Source: CAZLDI01 sp964558415
GTDB taxonomy: Bacteria > Chloroflexota > Dehalococcoidia > SM23-28-2 > RBG-16-64-32
Direction of reading: 5' to 3'
Length of the DNA stretch: 64,000 bases
Assembly: GCA_964558415.1 (NCBI GenBank)
Contig: CAZLDI010000016.1
Span: 1-64,000 of the forward strand
Below are positions 31,712 through 40,522 of the stretch, one piece after another. The number at the start of each line of letters is the position of its first letter. Position 1 is the first letter of the stretch. The notes under the pieces were generated by a model. The model searched no databases and was not told the origin of the DNA. It saw only the letters and a list, made by a program, of their open reading frames with translations. A program made the translations under genes and the position numbers.

Positions 31712-32761
31712 ATGGACACGAGCGCCCGCATGACCGAGGCCGCCGCCGCATTGCTGGACGGCCTCACACCGGACCAACGCGCGAAAGCCTCGTTCCTCTT
31801 CGATGTTGTCGAAGAGCGAACCAGCTGGGCGTACTTCCCGCGTAACCACGCAGGCCTCCCGTTGCTGGCGATGGACCCTAAGCAGCAGAAGCTGGCGCAC
31901 GCGTTGATCGCAGGCGGCCTCAGCGTCCACGCCTACGCCAAAGCCACAGCAATCATGGCGCTGGAGAGCCTGCTGAACCTGCTGGAGGAACGCCGGCTCG
32001 ATGTGGCGCGAGACCCCGGCCGCTACTTCATCAGCGTCTTCGGCGAGCCGGGGGCAGACCGCTGGGGATGGCGCCTGGAAGGCCACCACGTCTGCCTCAA
32101 CTACACATTCGCTGGCGGGGAGCTCGTTTCCCCGACGCCGCTGTTCCTGGGCGCGAACCCTGCCGAGGTGCGCCACGGCGATACGCGTGTCATCAGACCC
32201 TGTGGAGAGGAGGAGGACGCCGCGTGGACGCTGATGGCGTCGCTGGACCGTGAGCAGCGGAGCGCGGCGGTGATCTGCGAAGTTGCGCCACCGGATTTCG
32301 TGCTGATGAACCTGCCGCGTGTGCCGGACGAGCAAACGCCGGGCGGGGCGGGTGGCCTGGCGGTTATCCAGCAGCAGTTCGCCACGATGAACGCTCAGCA
32401 TCGCGAGGCGCTGCGCTTCGAGCGAGCGCGGCCACGCGGGCTGGCGGCGACGGCGATGAGTACGCCTCAGCGCGCGCTGCTGTCCCAGCTGATCGATGTT
32501 TACGTCGAGCGGCTACCGGGCCCGCTGGCAGACATCGAGAAGGCGAAGATCCAACGGGCGGGCGGTGATGCGGTGCATTTCGCCTGGGCGGGCGAAGTCG
32601 AACGTCAGGGCCCACACTATTACCGGCTACAAGGGACCTCGTTCCTAGTGGAGTACGACAACGTGCAGGACGAGGCAAACCACGTTCACGCTGTGTGGCG
32701 CGACCCGGCCAACGACTTCGGCGCGGACGTGCTCCGAGAGCACGTGAGGGGGGCGCACTAG
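31712..32761 (+). CDS. DUF3500 family protein
   Basis: 349 residues from ATG 31712; a GTG four codons upstream is possible. The sequence matches DUF3500: RTSWAYFPRNHAGLPLLAM, LEGHHVCLNYTFAGGE, TPLFLGANPAEV, and a C-terminal HYYRLQGTSFLVEYDNVQDEANHVHAVWRDP. The many conserved His and Asp suggest a metal site, but function is unknown to me. An intrinsic-terminator-like hairpin lies 10 bases after the stop. Confidence 0.82.
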   Translation: MDTSARMTEAAAALLDGLTPDQRAKASFLFDVVEERTSWAYFPRNHAGLPLLAMDPKQQKLAHALIAGGLSVHAYAKATAIMALESLLNLLEERRLDVARDPGRYFISVFGEPGADRWGWRLEGHHVCLNYTFAGGELVSPTPLFLGANPAEVRHGDTRVIRPCGEEEDAAWTLMASLDREQRSAAVICEVAPPDFVLMNLPRVPDEQTPGGAGGLAVIQQQFATMNAQHREALRFERARPRGLAATAMSTPQRALLSQLIDVYVERLPGPLADIEKAKIQRAGGDAVHFAWAGEVERQGPHYYRLQGTSFLVEYDNVQDEANHVHAVWRDPANDFGADVLREHVRGAH

Positions 32762-32770
32762 GCTAGGAGT

Positions 32771-32795
32771 CTGCGGGTTGAAACCCGCAGTTTGG
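32771..32795 (+). terminator. Intrinsic terminator-like hairpin
   Basis: CTGCGGGT (32771-32778) pairs perfectly with ACCCGCAG (32783-32790) across a TGAA loop and is followed by TTT. The T-run is short. The rest of the 32762-32981 gap is very GC-rich and shows nothing else that I can support. Confidence 0.6.
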
Positions 32796-32981
32796 GCCGG
32801 GCGGCGGGCCCCGCCGAAGTCGGTGATCGCCCGGGCGGGAGATGGTCCGGGTCCGGGGCGTTCTCCGGGGCCTGGCGGGTGCATGGACGGGCCCCTCCGC
32901 TGCGGTCGGGGTGACAGTGACTCTCCGCGACGTGCTTGACGAATGAAATCCGTATGTCCTCTGTGCTAATCTGTGGCTCTG

Positions 32982-33473
32982 ATGCCGGACTTTGACCCCG
33001 CCAGCCACCGGTTGCTGCCCAAAGGCCACACTTTCGAGGACTTCTTCCCGGGAAAGACGTTCGAACACCACTGGGGCCGCACCCTGAACGAGGGAGACAA
33101 TTCGCTCTTCACGACCACCACGCTCACCTACAATCCGCTGTACTACAACGCCGAGTACGCGAAGGCTCACGGTCATCCAAGTGCGGTCGTAAACCCCTTT
33201 CTGGTGCTTTGCACCGTCGTCGGGCTTAGCGTGGAGGACCTCAGTGAGGCAGGGGGGCCGTTCCTGGGGATCGATGAGCTGACGTTCCACCAGCCGGTGT
33301 ATCCGGGCGACACTCTCACCGCGCGCAGCAGCGTCGTTTCGGCCCGTGACTCCGACTCGCGACCGTCCTTCGGCATCGTGACCTGGCATACGGAGGGCTT
33401 CAATCAGCGCGGGGAGCTTGTGATTGACTACAAGCGCTCTAACCTCGCCGCCAAGAGGCCAGGGTCAGCGTGA
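32982..33473 (+). CDS. MaoC-like hotdog hydratase (mesaconyl/itaconyl-CoA hydratase type)
   Basis: 163 residues from ATG 32982 (GTG 32973 possible). The hotdog fold is recognisable: FEDFFPGKTFEHHWGRTLNEGDNSLF, TYNPLYYNAEYAKAHGHPS and FHQPVYPGDTLTARSSV. In R-specific enoyl-CoA hydratases the motif is GDxNPxH; here the His position is Tyr. It resembles one half of the Chloroflexus mesaconyl-CoA hydratase. It is the first gene of a five-gene operon joined by ATGA/GTGA overlaps. Confidence 0.82.
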   Translation: MPDFDPASHRLLPKGHTFEDFFPGKTFEHHWGRTLNEGDNSLFTTTTLTYNPLYYNAEYAKAHGHPSAVVNPFLVLCTVVGLSVEDLSEAGGPFLGIDELTFHQPVYPGDTLTARSSVVSARDSDSRPSFGIVTWHTEGFNQRGELVIDYKRSNLAAKRPGSA

Positions 33474-34669
33474 GCACTGCGAACCCATACCTCAGTGAGG
33501 AACGTCTGGCAATTCAGGACGCCGCGCGCCGCTTCTCGATGGAGGAAGTGCTGCCCCTCGCCAATGAGCTCGATCCGAAGAAGGCCGACATACCGGACGG
33601 ATTCCTCGTCCGGATCGGCGAGATGGGCTACTTCGGCATCATGATCTCCGGCGAGTGGGGGGGGATGGGGCACGGTGTGTTCGAGTACGCGCTGATCACG
33701 GAGGAGCTGGCACGGAGCTGGATGAGCGTCGCCAGCATCATCGCCAGGGGCAATGGCATGGGCACAAACGTGCAGGACCCGGAGCGCCGAGCGGGGCTGC
33801 TGCGTCGCAGCGCGCGCGGTGACTGGATCGGCGCAGCCGCTCTATCGGAGCCGGGCGCGGGCTCGGACCTCGCGAACGTCCAGTGCCGCGCCGTACGTGA
33901 AGGTGATGAGTACGTCATCAGCGGGGAGAAGCGCTGGTGCGGGAACGCGCTGAACGCGGACTTCATCATGCTGCTCGCGCGCACGCAGGACGCTTCCGAT
34001 TCCGGCCAGCGGTCGCGCGGGCTCGAAAGCCTGCTGATAGAGAAGGAGCGCGGCATCTTCCCGAAGGGCCTGACCGGATCGCCGATCGATAAGATCGGCT
34101 ACCACGGAATAACCACGTTCCACCTGGTCTTCGACGGTCTGCGCGTGCCGGCTGACAACCTGCTGGGCGCGCGCATGTATCAGGGTGGGCCGCAAGGCGG
34201 CCAGGGCCGTGCCTTCAACGCGACGATGCACGGCCTGAACGTCGCGCGCATCCACACCGCTGCGAGGGCGATCGGCCTCGCCCGGGGCGCACTGGAGGAC
34301 TCGCTCGCCTACGCCCAGGAGCGCGTGCAGTTCGGGCAGGCGATCGCGATGTTCCAGGCGATCCGCTTCAAGCTGGCCGACATGGCGACACAGTTGGCCG
34401 CCGCCCGCGCGCTGATGTACGATGCGGCCCACCGCTGCGACGCCGGAGATCCGATCGAGATAGAAGCCGCGCAGGCGAAGCTCTTCGCTACGGAGATGGC
34501 CGAGCGCGTCACCAGCGAAGGTATTCAGGTACACGGCGGCAACGGCTACACGACCGAGCGCGCCGTCGAACGCTACTGGCGCGACGCCCGCCTGACGACG
34601 ATCTTCGAGGGGACGTCGGAGATTCAGCGCAAGATCATATCGGACCGCCTGATTGGACGGGGGCGATGA
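33470..34669 (+). CDS. Acyl-CoA dehydrogenase
   Basis: 399 residues, full length. It has the FAD-binding middle domain ALSEPGAGSDLANVQCRAVREGDEYVISGEKRWC and the C-terminal helical domain with RVQFGQAIAMFQAIRFKLADMATQ. IQVHGGNGYTTERAVERYWRDARLTTIFEGTSEIQ carries the usual catalytic base (Glu of FEGTSE). In this operon the substrate may be a methylsuccinyl- or similar branched dicarboxyl-CoA. It overlaps both neighbours by four bases. Confidence 0.92.
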   Translation: MSTANPYLSEERLAIQDAARRFSMEEVLPLANELDPKKADIPDGFLVRIGEMGYFGIMISGEWGGMGHGVFEYALITEELARSWMSVASIIARGNGMGTNVQDPERRAGLLRRSARGDWIGAAALSEPGAGSDLANVQCRAVREGDEYVISGEKRWCGNALNADFIMLLARTQDASDSGQRSRGLESLLIEKERGIFPKGLTGSPIDKIGYHGITTFHLVFDGLRVPADNLLGARMYQGGPQGGQGRAFNATMHGLNVARIHTAARAIGLARGALEDSLAYAQERVQFGQAIAMFQAIRFKLADMATQLAAARALMYDAAHRCDAGDPIEIEAAQAKLFATEMAERVTSEGIQVHGGNGYTTERAVERYWRDARLTTIFEGTSEIQRKIISDRLIGRGR

Positions 34670-35154
34670 GCCGACCCACAAGTGACGCCCTCACCGGGAG
34701 CGAGAACTACTTCGAGGACTTCAACCCCGGCGACCGATTCCGCCACGCCCGGGGCACAACCGTGGGCGAGGTCGAGAACCAACTGCTGACGAAGCTGGTG
34801 ATGAACACCGCTCAGGCCCACTTCAACGAACACGCGATGCAGGGCGGGCCGTTCGGACGGCGACTCGTGTTTGGGCTGGTCACCGGCTCGATCGTGATGG
34901 GGCTTGCCACGCAGGACGTGGCCGAAAACGCGCTGGCGGAGCTCGCGCTCGACAAGCTGCGGTTCACGGCTCCCGTTTTCCACGGCGACACGCTCTACGC
35001 GTACAGCGAGGTGCTGTCGAAGGCGGACGGGGAGCGCGAAGACGCGGGTACCGTGCGCTTCAAACATTGGGGGGTCAACCAGGAAGGGAAGGTAGTGTTC
35101 GAGGGCGAAAGAACCGTGCTGCTGAAGCGCCGGAGCCACTGGGAGAAGACGTGA
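34666..35154 (+). CDS. MaoC-like hotdog hydratase
   Basis: 162 residues. The opening ENYFEDFNPGDRFRHARGTTV resembles the start of Chloroflexus mesaconyl-CoA hydratase. VMNTAQAHFNEHAM follows, then DKLRFTAPVFHGDTLYAYSEVL and FKHWGVNQEGKVVFEGERTVLLKRR. With the other MaoC protein at 32982 it could make a two-subunit version of the double-hotdog hydratase. It is coupled to both neighbours. Confidence 0.83.
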   Translation: MSRPTSDALTGSENYFEDFNPGDRFRHARGTTVGEVENQLLTKLVMNTAQAHFNEHAMQGGPFGRRLVFGLVTGSIVMGLATQDVAENALAELALDKLRFTAPVFHGDTLYAYSEVLSKADGEREDAGTVRFKHWGVNQEGKVVFEGERTVLLKRRSHWEKT

Positions 35155-36362
35155 GCGGGGTCAACGCACCGCGAGTGGGGCCGCTGGCGGGGGTCCGCGT
35201 GCTGGATCTCACGCAGGCCCTGGCCGGGCCATACTGCACGATGCTGCTGGCGGACCTGGGGGCGGACGTGATCAAGGTTGAACCGACGCGGGGCGAGATG
35301 ACACGCTTCTCAGGGCCCTTCACGGAAGATGACACGGAACACGCCTTCGGTGGGTATTACGCCAGCCTCAACCGCAACAAGCGCAGCCTTACACTGGACC
35401 TGAAGTCGGCCGCGGGCAAGGAGGCGGCGCTCCGCCTGGCCGACAAGTCCGATGTCCTCGTCGAAAACTTCGCTGTGGGCGTAATGGACAGGCTGGGCCT
35501 GTCTTATGAGACGCTCGCCGAGCGAAACGCCCGGCTGGTCTACGCCGCGATCCGAGGCTTCGGAGACCCGCGGACGGGTGAGAGCCCATACGCAGAGCGG
35601 CCGGCGTACGATGTGGTGGCGCAGGCGATGGGCGGGCTCGTTGGGGTGACAGGCACGCCGGAGATCGGCGGCCTGCGCTGCGGGCCCAGCGTGGGCGACA
35701 TCATGCCCGGAAGTCTGGCGGCAGTGGGGATCCTCTCGGCGGTCCTCCACGCGCGGCAGAGCGGTCAGGGCCAGTTCCTGGATGTGGCGATGTATGACGC
35801 CGTCCTCAGCCTCTGCGAGCACTACGTCTACCTCTACTCCTACGGCGGCGAGAACCCCGGCCCGCTGGGCAACGCTCACCCGTTCCTGTGCCCCTTCGAC
35901 GTCTTCGATGCGAAGGATGGTCAGATCGCTATCGCCGCGCCCACGGACAAGCACTGGCGCATCCTCTGCGCGATCATTGGCCACCCTGAGCTGGGCCAGG
36001 ATGAGCGCTATGCGCGCAACGAGGGGCGACAGGCGCACGCCGCAGAGATCCGCGCGATCATGGGCGAATGGACCGCCCTGCGCACGCGCCAGGAGATCGT
36101 CGACGCGCTGTCCGATCTCGTTGCGGCGGGACCCGTGAACACGATGGAGGACATCTTCGCCGACCCCCACGTGGCGGCGCGCGATATGCTGCCGGAGATC
36201 GAGCAGGCCGGCGCGCGCCCGGTGAAGTTGGCCGGGCAGCCGATCAAGCTGACGCGCACGCCGTCTCGCATTTATCACCGCGCGCCGACCCTCGGGGAGC
36301 ACAGCGAGGAGATCCTGGCGGAGATCGGAATGTCGCCGGCGGACATGGAGGCGGCGAAGTGA
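35151..36362 (+). CDS. CaiB/BaiF family (class III) CoA-transferase
   Basis: 403 residues from GTG 35151. Typical N-terminus LAGVRVLDLTQALAGPYCTMLLADLGADVIKVEP, the NRNKRSLTLDLK segment, and the catalytic Asp expected in YAERPAYDVVAQAMGGL (Asp of AYD). Family members move CoA between carboxylates, including mesaconyl C1-C4 intramolecular transfer and itaconate or succinyl-citramalate activation. Context with MaoC and CitE-type enzymes fits such C5-diacid chemistry. Confidence 0.9.
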   Translation: MSGVNAPRVGPLAGVRVLDLTQALAGPYCTMLLADLGADVIKVEPTRGEMTRFSGPFTEDDTEHAFGGYYASLNRNKRSLTLDLKSAAGKEAALRLADKSDVLVENFAVGVMDRLGLSYETLAERNARLVYAAIRGFGDPRTGESPYAERPAYDVVAQAMGGLVGVTGTPEIGGLRCGPSVGDIMPGSLAAVGILSAVLHARQSGQGQFLDVAMYDAVLSLCEHYVYLYSYGGENPGPLGNAHPFLCPFDVFDAKDGQIAIAAPTDKHWRILCAIIGHPELGQDERYARNEGRQAHAAEIRAIMGEWTALRTRQEIVDALSDLVAAGPVNTMEDIFADPHVAARDMLPEIEQAGARPVKLAGQPIKLTRTPSRIYHRAPTLGEHSEEILAEIGMSPADMEAAK

Positions 36363-37267
36363 CGACCAGGCTGCGAAGGTCGGAACTGGCTGTCCCCGGC
36401 TCCAACGACCGTATGATCGAGAAGTCGGCATCCAGCGCCGCCGATCTCGTCTTCCTCGATCTCGAGGACGCGGTTGCGCCGGCGCAAAAGGAGGCTGCGC
36501 GCGAGAAGGTGATCGAAGCGCTCAACCACCTCGACTGGGGCCGGAAGGTGCGCGCGGTGCGGATCAACAACGTGAACACCGTTTGGGTGCTTGACGACAT
36601 CATGCAGGTGGTAGAGCGGGCCGGGCAGAACCTGGACGTGATCATCGTCCCGAAGGTGAAGGCGCCGCGCGATGTTTGGTTCGTCGAGACGCTGCTCGAC
36701 CAGCTTGAAGTGAAGGCCGGGCTGGGGCGGCGCATCGGACTGGAGCTACTCATTGAGGAGGTGGAGGCGCTCGCCCGTGTGGACGAGATTGCGGCCTGCT
36801 CGCCGCGGCTGGAGGCGCTCATCCTCGGTGTCGGCGACCTCTCAGCCAGCCAGGGGGTGCGCATGGGACACGTCAGCGACCCGGCGCTTCGCTATCCGGG
36901 CGACATCTGGCACTACGCCCGCGTGCGGATGATCGTCGCCGCGCGTGCCAACGGACTCGATGCGATCGACGGTCCGTTCGCCGACTACCGTGACGCAGAC
37001 GGCTATCGGCGCGAGGCGACGCAGGGGAGTACGCTGGGCTGCGTGGGCAAGTGGGCGATTCACCCGGACCAGGTGCCGATCGCGAATGAGGTTTTCGCTC
37101 CCACGGAGAAGGAGATCGCCCTGGCGCAGCGTATGGTTGAGGCCTACGAAGCGGCGCAGACGGGAGGGGCCGGCGCGGGCAGCGCCGCCGGCGTCCTCGT
37201 GGACGCGGCCACCGTACGCATCTTCGAGGCAGTGCTCGCCCGCGCGCGCCTGACGACCGGTGCGTAG
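36359..37267 (+). CDS. HpcH/HpaI (CitE-like) malyl/citramalyl-CoA lyase family protein
   Basis: 302 residues from GTG 36359, its start overlapping the transferase stop. It is a CitE-type TIM barrel: RSELAVPGSNDRMIEKSASSAADLVFLDLEDAV (DLEDAV carries Mg ligands), then VIIVPKVKAPRDVW, IGLELLIEEVEAL and LILGVGDLSAS. The ending GKWAIHPDQVPIANEVFAP is typical. Enzymes of this family cleave malyl-, methylmalyl- or citramalyl-CoA. It closes the operon and suggests that the pathway ends in a C-C cleavage giving acetyl- or propionyl-CoA plus a keto acid. Confidence 0.9.
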   Translation: MTTRLRRSELAVPGSNDRMIEKSASSAADLVFLDLEDAVAPAQKEAAREKVIEALNHLDWGRKVRAVRINNVNTVWVLDDIMQVVERAGQNLDVIIVPKVKAPRDVWFVETLLDQLEVKAGLGRRIGLELLIEEVEALARVDEIAACSPRLEALILGVGDLSASQGVRMGHVSDPALRYPGDIWHYARVRMIVAARANGLDAIDGPFADYRDADGYRREATQGSTLGCVGKWAIHPDQVPIANEVFAPTEKEIALAQRMVEAYEAAQTGGAGAGSAAGVLVDAATVRIFEAVLARARLTTGA

Positions 37268-37292
37268 GGGCCAGCGCTTCCTCAGCGCCTTC

Positions 37293-37916
37293 TCACGAAA
37301 GCTGCACTCGCCCCGCGGGCGTCTCCAGAGTGCCGATCAGCGCCGGCGAATCCGCCCATTCCATCTGTAGATCTATTCCGAGAGCGACGAGCGCCGTCGC
37401 GACAGATTCGAGGTCCGGGTGGCGTCCCTGAAGGCTTACGAGGGTGCAGCCGAGCGGCGCCGTCTCCGAGGGGTGCGGCGCGCCGGGAAGCCATTCGATT
37501 AGGAACGGGACCAGGCCGTCGCCGGGACGGTCCGGATTCAGTGCGAGCTTCCACTCGAGCCGTGCTCCCGCGGGCAGGTCACGGTGTCCCTGGACTACCG
37601 GGCCAGCGTTGTAACCGGCGGCCCGCAGCGCGTCAACGAGGCGCTCGATATCCGGCGCTTTCGCCGCCCACGTAACGAGGCGCGGAGCCGAGAGCGCATC
37701 GAGGCCGAAGGCGCGCGGCTGTTCCGGGTCCAGCTGCTGGGGGTCGGGCGCGATGATCTCCAGGTACGCGCCGGGCCCCAACGACAGCAAGGCGTTGTGT
37801 GTGCCTCGACCGGTGTGCTTGCCGCCCGCCACAGGCCGGACGCCGGTGAGCGTCTCGATCGCATCCATGGCTCTGCTGAGGTCCGGTGCGGCGTAGACGA
37901 GGTGATCGATCGTCAT
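37293..37916 (-). CDS. VOC/glyoxalase-like domain protein
   Basis: 207 residues from ATG 37916; the open frame extends further, but MTIDHLVYAAPDLSRAMDAIE is the family N-terminus. The layout (GTHNALLSLGPGAYLEIIAPD, then a second half with PFLIEWLPGAPHPS) is that of the Glyoxalase_3 group, in which metal residues are His and Glu of strands 1 and 4. Function is unknown. It is convergent with the CitE-like gene, 25 bp apart. Confidence 0.82.
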   Translation of the reverse strand: MTIDHLVYAAPDLSRAMDAIETLTGVRPVAGGKHTGRGTHNALLSLGPGAYLEIIAPDPQQLDPEQPRAFGLDALSAPRLVTWAAKAPDIERLVDALRAAGYNAGPVVQGHRDLPAGARLEWKLALNPDRPGDGLVPFLIEWLPGAPHPSETAPLGCTLVSLQGRHPDLESVATALVALGIDLQMEWADSPALIGTLETPAGRVQLS

Positions 37917-37957
37917 ACATCTTCCCTCGCTGCGTTCATCGAATCTTAGGGGCCGAT

Positions 37958-39127
37958 TCAGAATCCCCAGCGCGTAGCGTAGATCACGAACAGGGCGCCC
38001 ATAAAGACGATGGACGTTGGGAGGAGGACCTGGTGCACGCCGGGGGAGCGGCCGAGGCGAGCGAGGACGAGGAAGAGTGGGAAGATGCCGAAAATGTAGC
38101 GTGGCAGGCTGATGGGAAAGGTGGTCGATAGCATCAGAAGCAGCGACAGCCAACCGTATACCTGATATGACGGACGCAGCCAGCGCACTCCGATCACCAG
38201 CAGTGCCGCAGTGAGGATGATCGCGCCGAGAATCAGCTCGTGAGTGGACGTGCGGGTGGGCCCGGGTCCGGAGGTGGCGATCGCCTGACGGATGTCCTCC
38301 AGCGACTGCCAGGGCCAGACAGATGTGTGATACCAGTGGTCTCTCTGGATCTCGAGGAACTCGAAAGGGTCTCCCAGGACGTGCCAGTTGAGGCCGAGAT
38401 ACGCGAGGAAGCCGAGCGGGAGGAGGGCGAGCCAGAAGGCGCGCAGCGGCGCCGTCCACCTGTGAGCGAGCAAGGCTTCGACAGCGAGAGCGGGCCCCAG
38501 CATAACACCCTGCATTCGCGTCAAAACGGCCAGCATGCCGAACACGCCGGACCAGGCCCAACGGCGACGTCGAGCCGCTACGAAGGAGGCCAGTGAGGTT
38601 GCCAGAAAGAGGGACTCAGTGTAGGGAAGGGCCATGAAGAAAGCTGTAGGAAAGAAGGTCATGTACCAGAGGCCGCGGTCAGCTTCCGCGTCGTCCCCGC
38701 CGTCGATGGCGATCAACGTCTGGATCAGATAACCCGCAGCGGCTGCCGCCAGGGCGGACACGAGAAGGCCGGAGAGGAAGTAGCTGTGCAGAACAACGTT
38801 GACGATCGCGATCAGTAACGGGTAGAGGGGGAAGAAGACGATGAAGAGCCGGTCACCCTCTTCGTCGCGATAGCCCACTTCCGCTATGCGAAGGTAGTGC
38901 GAGGCGTCCCAGCGGTTGAAAGTTTCATAAAGGATGTCCGGGATGGATGCGTGCTCGCGCCCGATAATGAGATAGCCCGTGACGTACGCCGCGAGGATGA
39001 GCCCGATGCGGAAACCCAGGGCGACGAACAAAGAGCGACGCAGGAAACGTCGGGATTCTTCGTTCAGGTGAAATCGGCTGCGCAGTTGCCGCCAGTCGAT
39101 CCGGGACAAGCGCTCCGCGAAGGCCAT
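37958..39127 (-). CDS. PIG-V-like mannosyltransferase family membrane protein
   Basis: 389 residues with about ten transmembrane helices. The signature RWDASHYLRIAEVGY in the first outer loop and FFPLYPLLI match prokaryotic relatives of PIG-V/GT-C mannosyltransferases, where the WD acidic residue is catalytic. It should use a polyprenyl-phosphate sugar donor outside the membrane to glycosylate a lipid or protein. It lies 41 bp downstream in orientation from nothing related. A second GT-C-type enzyme lies at 40523. Confidence 0.8.
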   Translation of the reverse strand: MAFAERLSRIDWRQLRSRFHLNEESRRFLRRSLFVALGFRIGLILAAYVTGYLIIGREHASIPDILYETFNRWDASHYLRIAEVGYRDEEGDRLFIVFFPLYPLLIAIVNVVLHSYFLSGLLVSALAAAAAGYLIQTLIAIDGGDDAEADRGLWYMTFFPTAFFMALPYTESLFLATSLASFVAARRRRWAWSGVFGMLAVLTRMQGVMLGPALAVEALLAHRWTAPLRAFWLALLPLGFLAYLGLNWHVLGDPFEFLEIQRDHWYHTSVWPWQSLEDIRQAIATSGPGPTRTSTHELILGAIILTAALLVIGVRWLRPSYQVYGWLSLLLMLSTTFPISLPRYIFGIFPLFLVLARLGRSPGVHQVLLPTSIVFMGALFVIYATRWGF

Positions 39128-39200
39128 CCTGCGGGTTAGTGTACCTGCTGAACCCCGCGTGGCGACAACCGGGCCGCCCGTAGCGACGATGTGAACGCCG

Positions 39201-40421
39201 TTAGGGCGTAGGGGCGGACGCGGTCTCAGGCGGGATGAGTCGCCTGATCTCCATCAGATTGCTGTAGTAGGCGATGCCGTCGGGGCTTACCGCGATGTCC
39301 CACCAGCAGTCGTTGGCGAGAACATCGCCGCCGGTCACCTGATCGAAGCCCGGACCCGACAGCACGAGGCGGCGCATCAACTGAGTGCGCGATTCGCAGA
39401 CGAGCAGGGAATCTCCGAGCGTTGGGTAGGCGCTTCCGGAGATGAACTCCATTCCTGTAACGGCAACCGCGGACTCGAACGAATCGGCAGCCCGTCCGTC
39501 GAATGAAAAGTAGTGGATCGCCGGCACCTGCTCTCGCAAGTCGCAATCGACGTACGGGAATTGGCCCTGAGGCCAGCCGTGGTTGCCCCCCGACTTGACG
39601 ATGTTGAGCTCTTCGCAGGTGACGCCTGCATTGTTGTCGCCGCCGTACATCCGTCTGGACTGCGGGTGGAAGGTGAAGTCGAAAGGCTGCCGGAAACCGT
39701 AGGCGTAGATGCGTTCGTCCACACCGGTCTGTCCGAGGAACGGATTTCCAGGGGCGGCTGAGCCATCTTCCTTGTTGACGCGAAGGACCTTGCCGATTGG
39801 CGTGCCCAGGTCTTGAGGGAGCTCCAGCCCGAGAGGACCCCGGTCGTCTGGGACATCGTAGTCACCCAAAGTCAGGTAGAGGAAGCCGTCGGGTCCGAAA
39901 TGCAGCGCCCCATTGACGCTGAACGGATGCTCCGAGCCCTTTTCCGGGAGCTTGTCCACTATCACGGTCTCATCTTCGCCCACGTTCGCGGAGTCCGTGA
40001 AGCGAACGACCATCGGCGATCCGGTGAGCGACCCTGGGGCCGTCAGATGGAAGAAATAAGCGTAAACGTAATGATTGCTCTCGAACTCCGGGTCGATCGC
40101 CAGGCCGCTGAATCCGAGCTGGTTGATGCCCCCCGACTCTACGTGGGCGAACGGCTGGGTGAGTAGGTTGCCATCCGGCGTCAGGATCCGGATGTTGCCG
40201 GTCCAGTGCTCCGCGTAGAAGAGACGGCCGTCCGGCGCGAACGCCATAGCGTCAACCTGACCGGAAGTGGGTGTGACAAGCTCTGACTTGATGCCAAACG
40301 GGTTATCGTCACCTCCCCCATCACCACAGCCGAAAGAGACGAGCAGCGCAGAGCAGAGCAGAGCGACGAGCGCGGATTGTCTGACCGCGATCTGCCGGCG
40401 CATCGATTGGTGGGCGACCAT
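39201..40421 (-). CDS. PQQ-dependent (Gdh/HhlP-type) sugar dehydrogenase, exported
   Basis: 406 residues from ATG 40421. The N-terminal signal (ALVALLCSALLVSFGCGDGGG) ends in a Cys that may be lipidated, though the lipobox is imperfect. A six-bladed beta-propeller follows, with AFAPDGRLFYAEHWTGNIR, GFSGLAIDPEFESNHYVYAYF, HFGPDGFLYLTLGD and AYGFRQPFDFTFHP. Such enzymes oxidise aldoses with PQQ in the cell envelope. PQQ synthesis genes are not in this window. An in-frame start further upstream would overlap the divergent gene. Confidence 0.88.
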   Translation of the reverse strand: MVAHQSMRRQIAVRQSALVALLCSALLVSFGCGDGGGDDNPFGIKSELVTPTSGQVDAMAFAPDGRLFYAEHWTGNIRILTPDGNLLTQPFAHVESGGINQLGFSGLAIDPEFESNHYVYAYFFHLTAPGSLTGSPMVVRFTDSANVGEDETVIVDKLPEKGSEHPFSVNGALHFGPDGFLYLTLGDYDVPDDRGPLGLELPQDLGTPIGKVLRVNKEDGSAAPGNPFLGQTGVDERIYAYGFRQPFDFTFHPQSRRMYGGDNNAGVTCEELNIVKSGGNHGWPQGQFPYVDCDLREQVPAIHYFSFDGRAADSFESAVAVTGMEFISGSAYPTLGDSLLVCESRTQLMRRLVLSGPGFDQVTGGDVLANDCWWDIAVSPDGIAYYSNLMEIRRLIPPETASAPTP

Positions 40422-40522
40422 ACATGACGAAGGATATGACGGCTGGTAGAGACGCGTCCAGTGCAGTCTCGGCCCTCTGGGTTCAAGTTGCCGCCGTAAA
40501 CGGCCCTCACTATGCTTGCCTG

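Noticed and set aside
37917..38561. N-terminal extension of the VOC protein into the PIG-V-like gene
   Set aside because: The extension is out of frame with the membrane protein it overlaps and unlike any family; ATG 37916 matches the VOC N-terminus.
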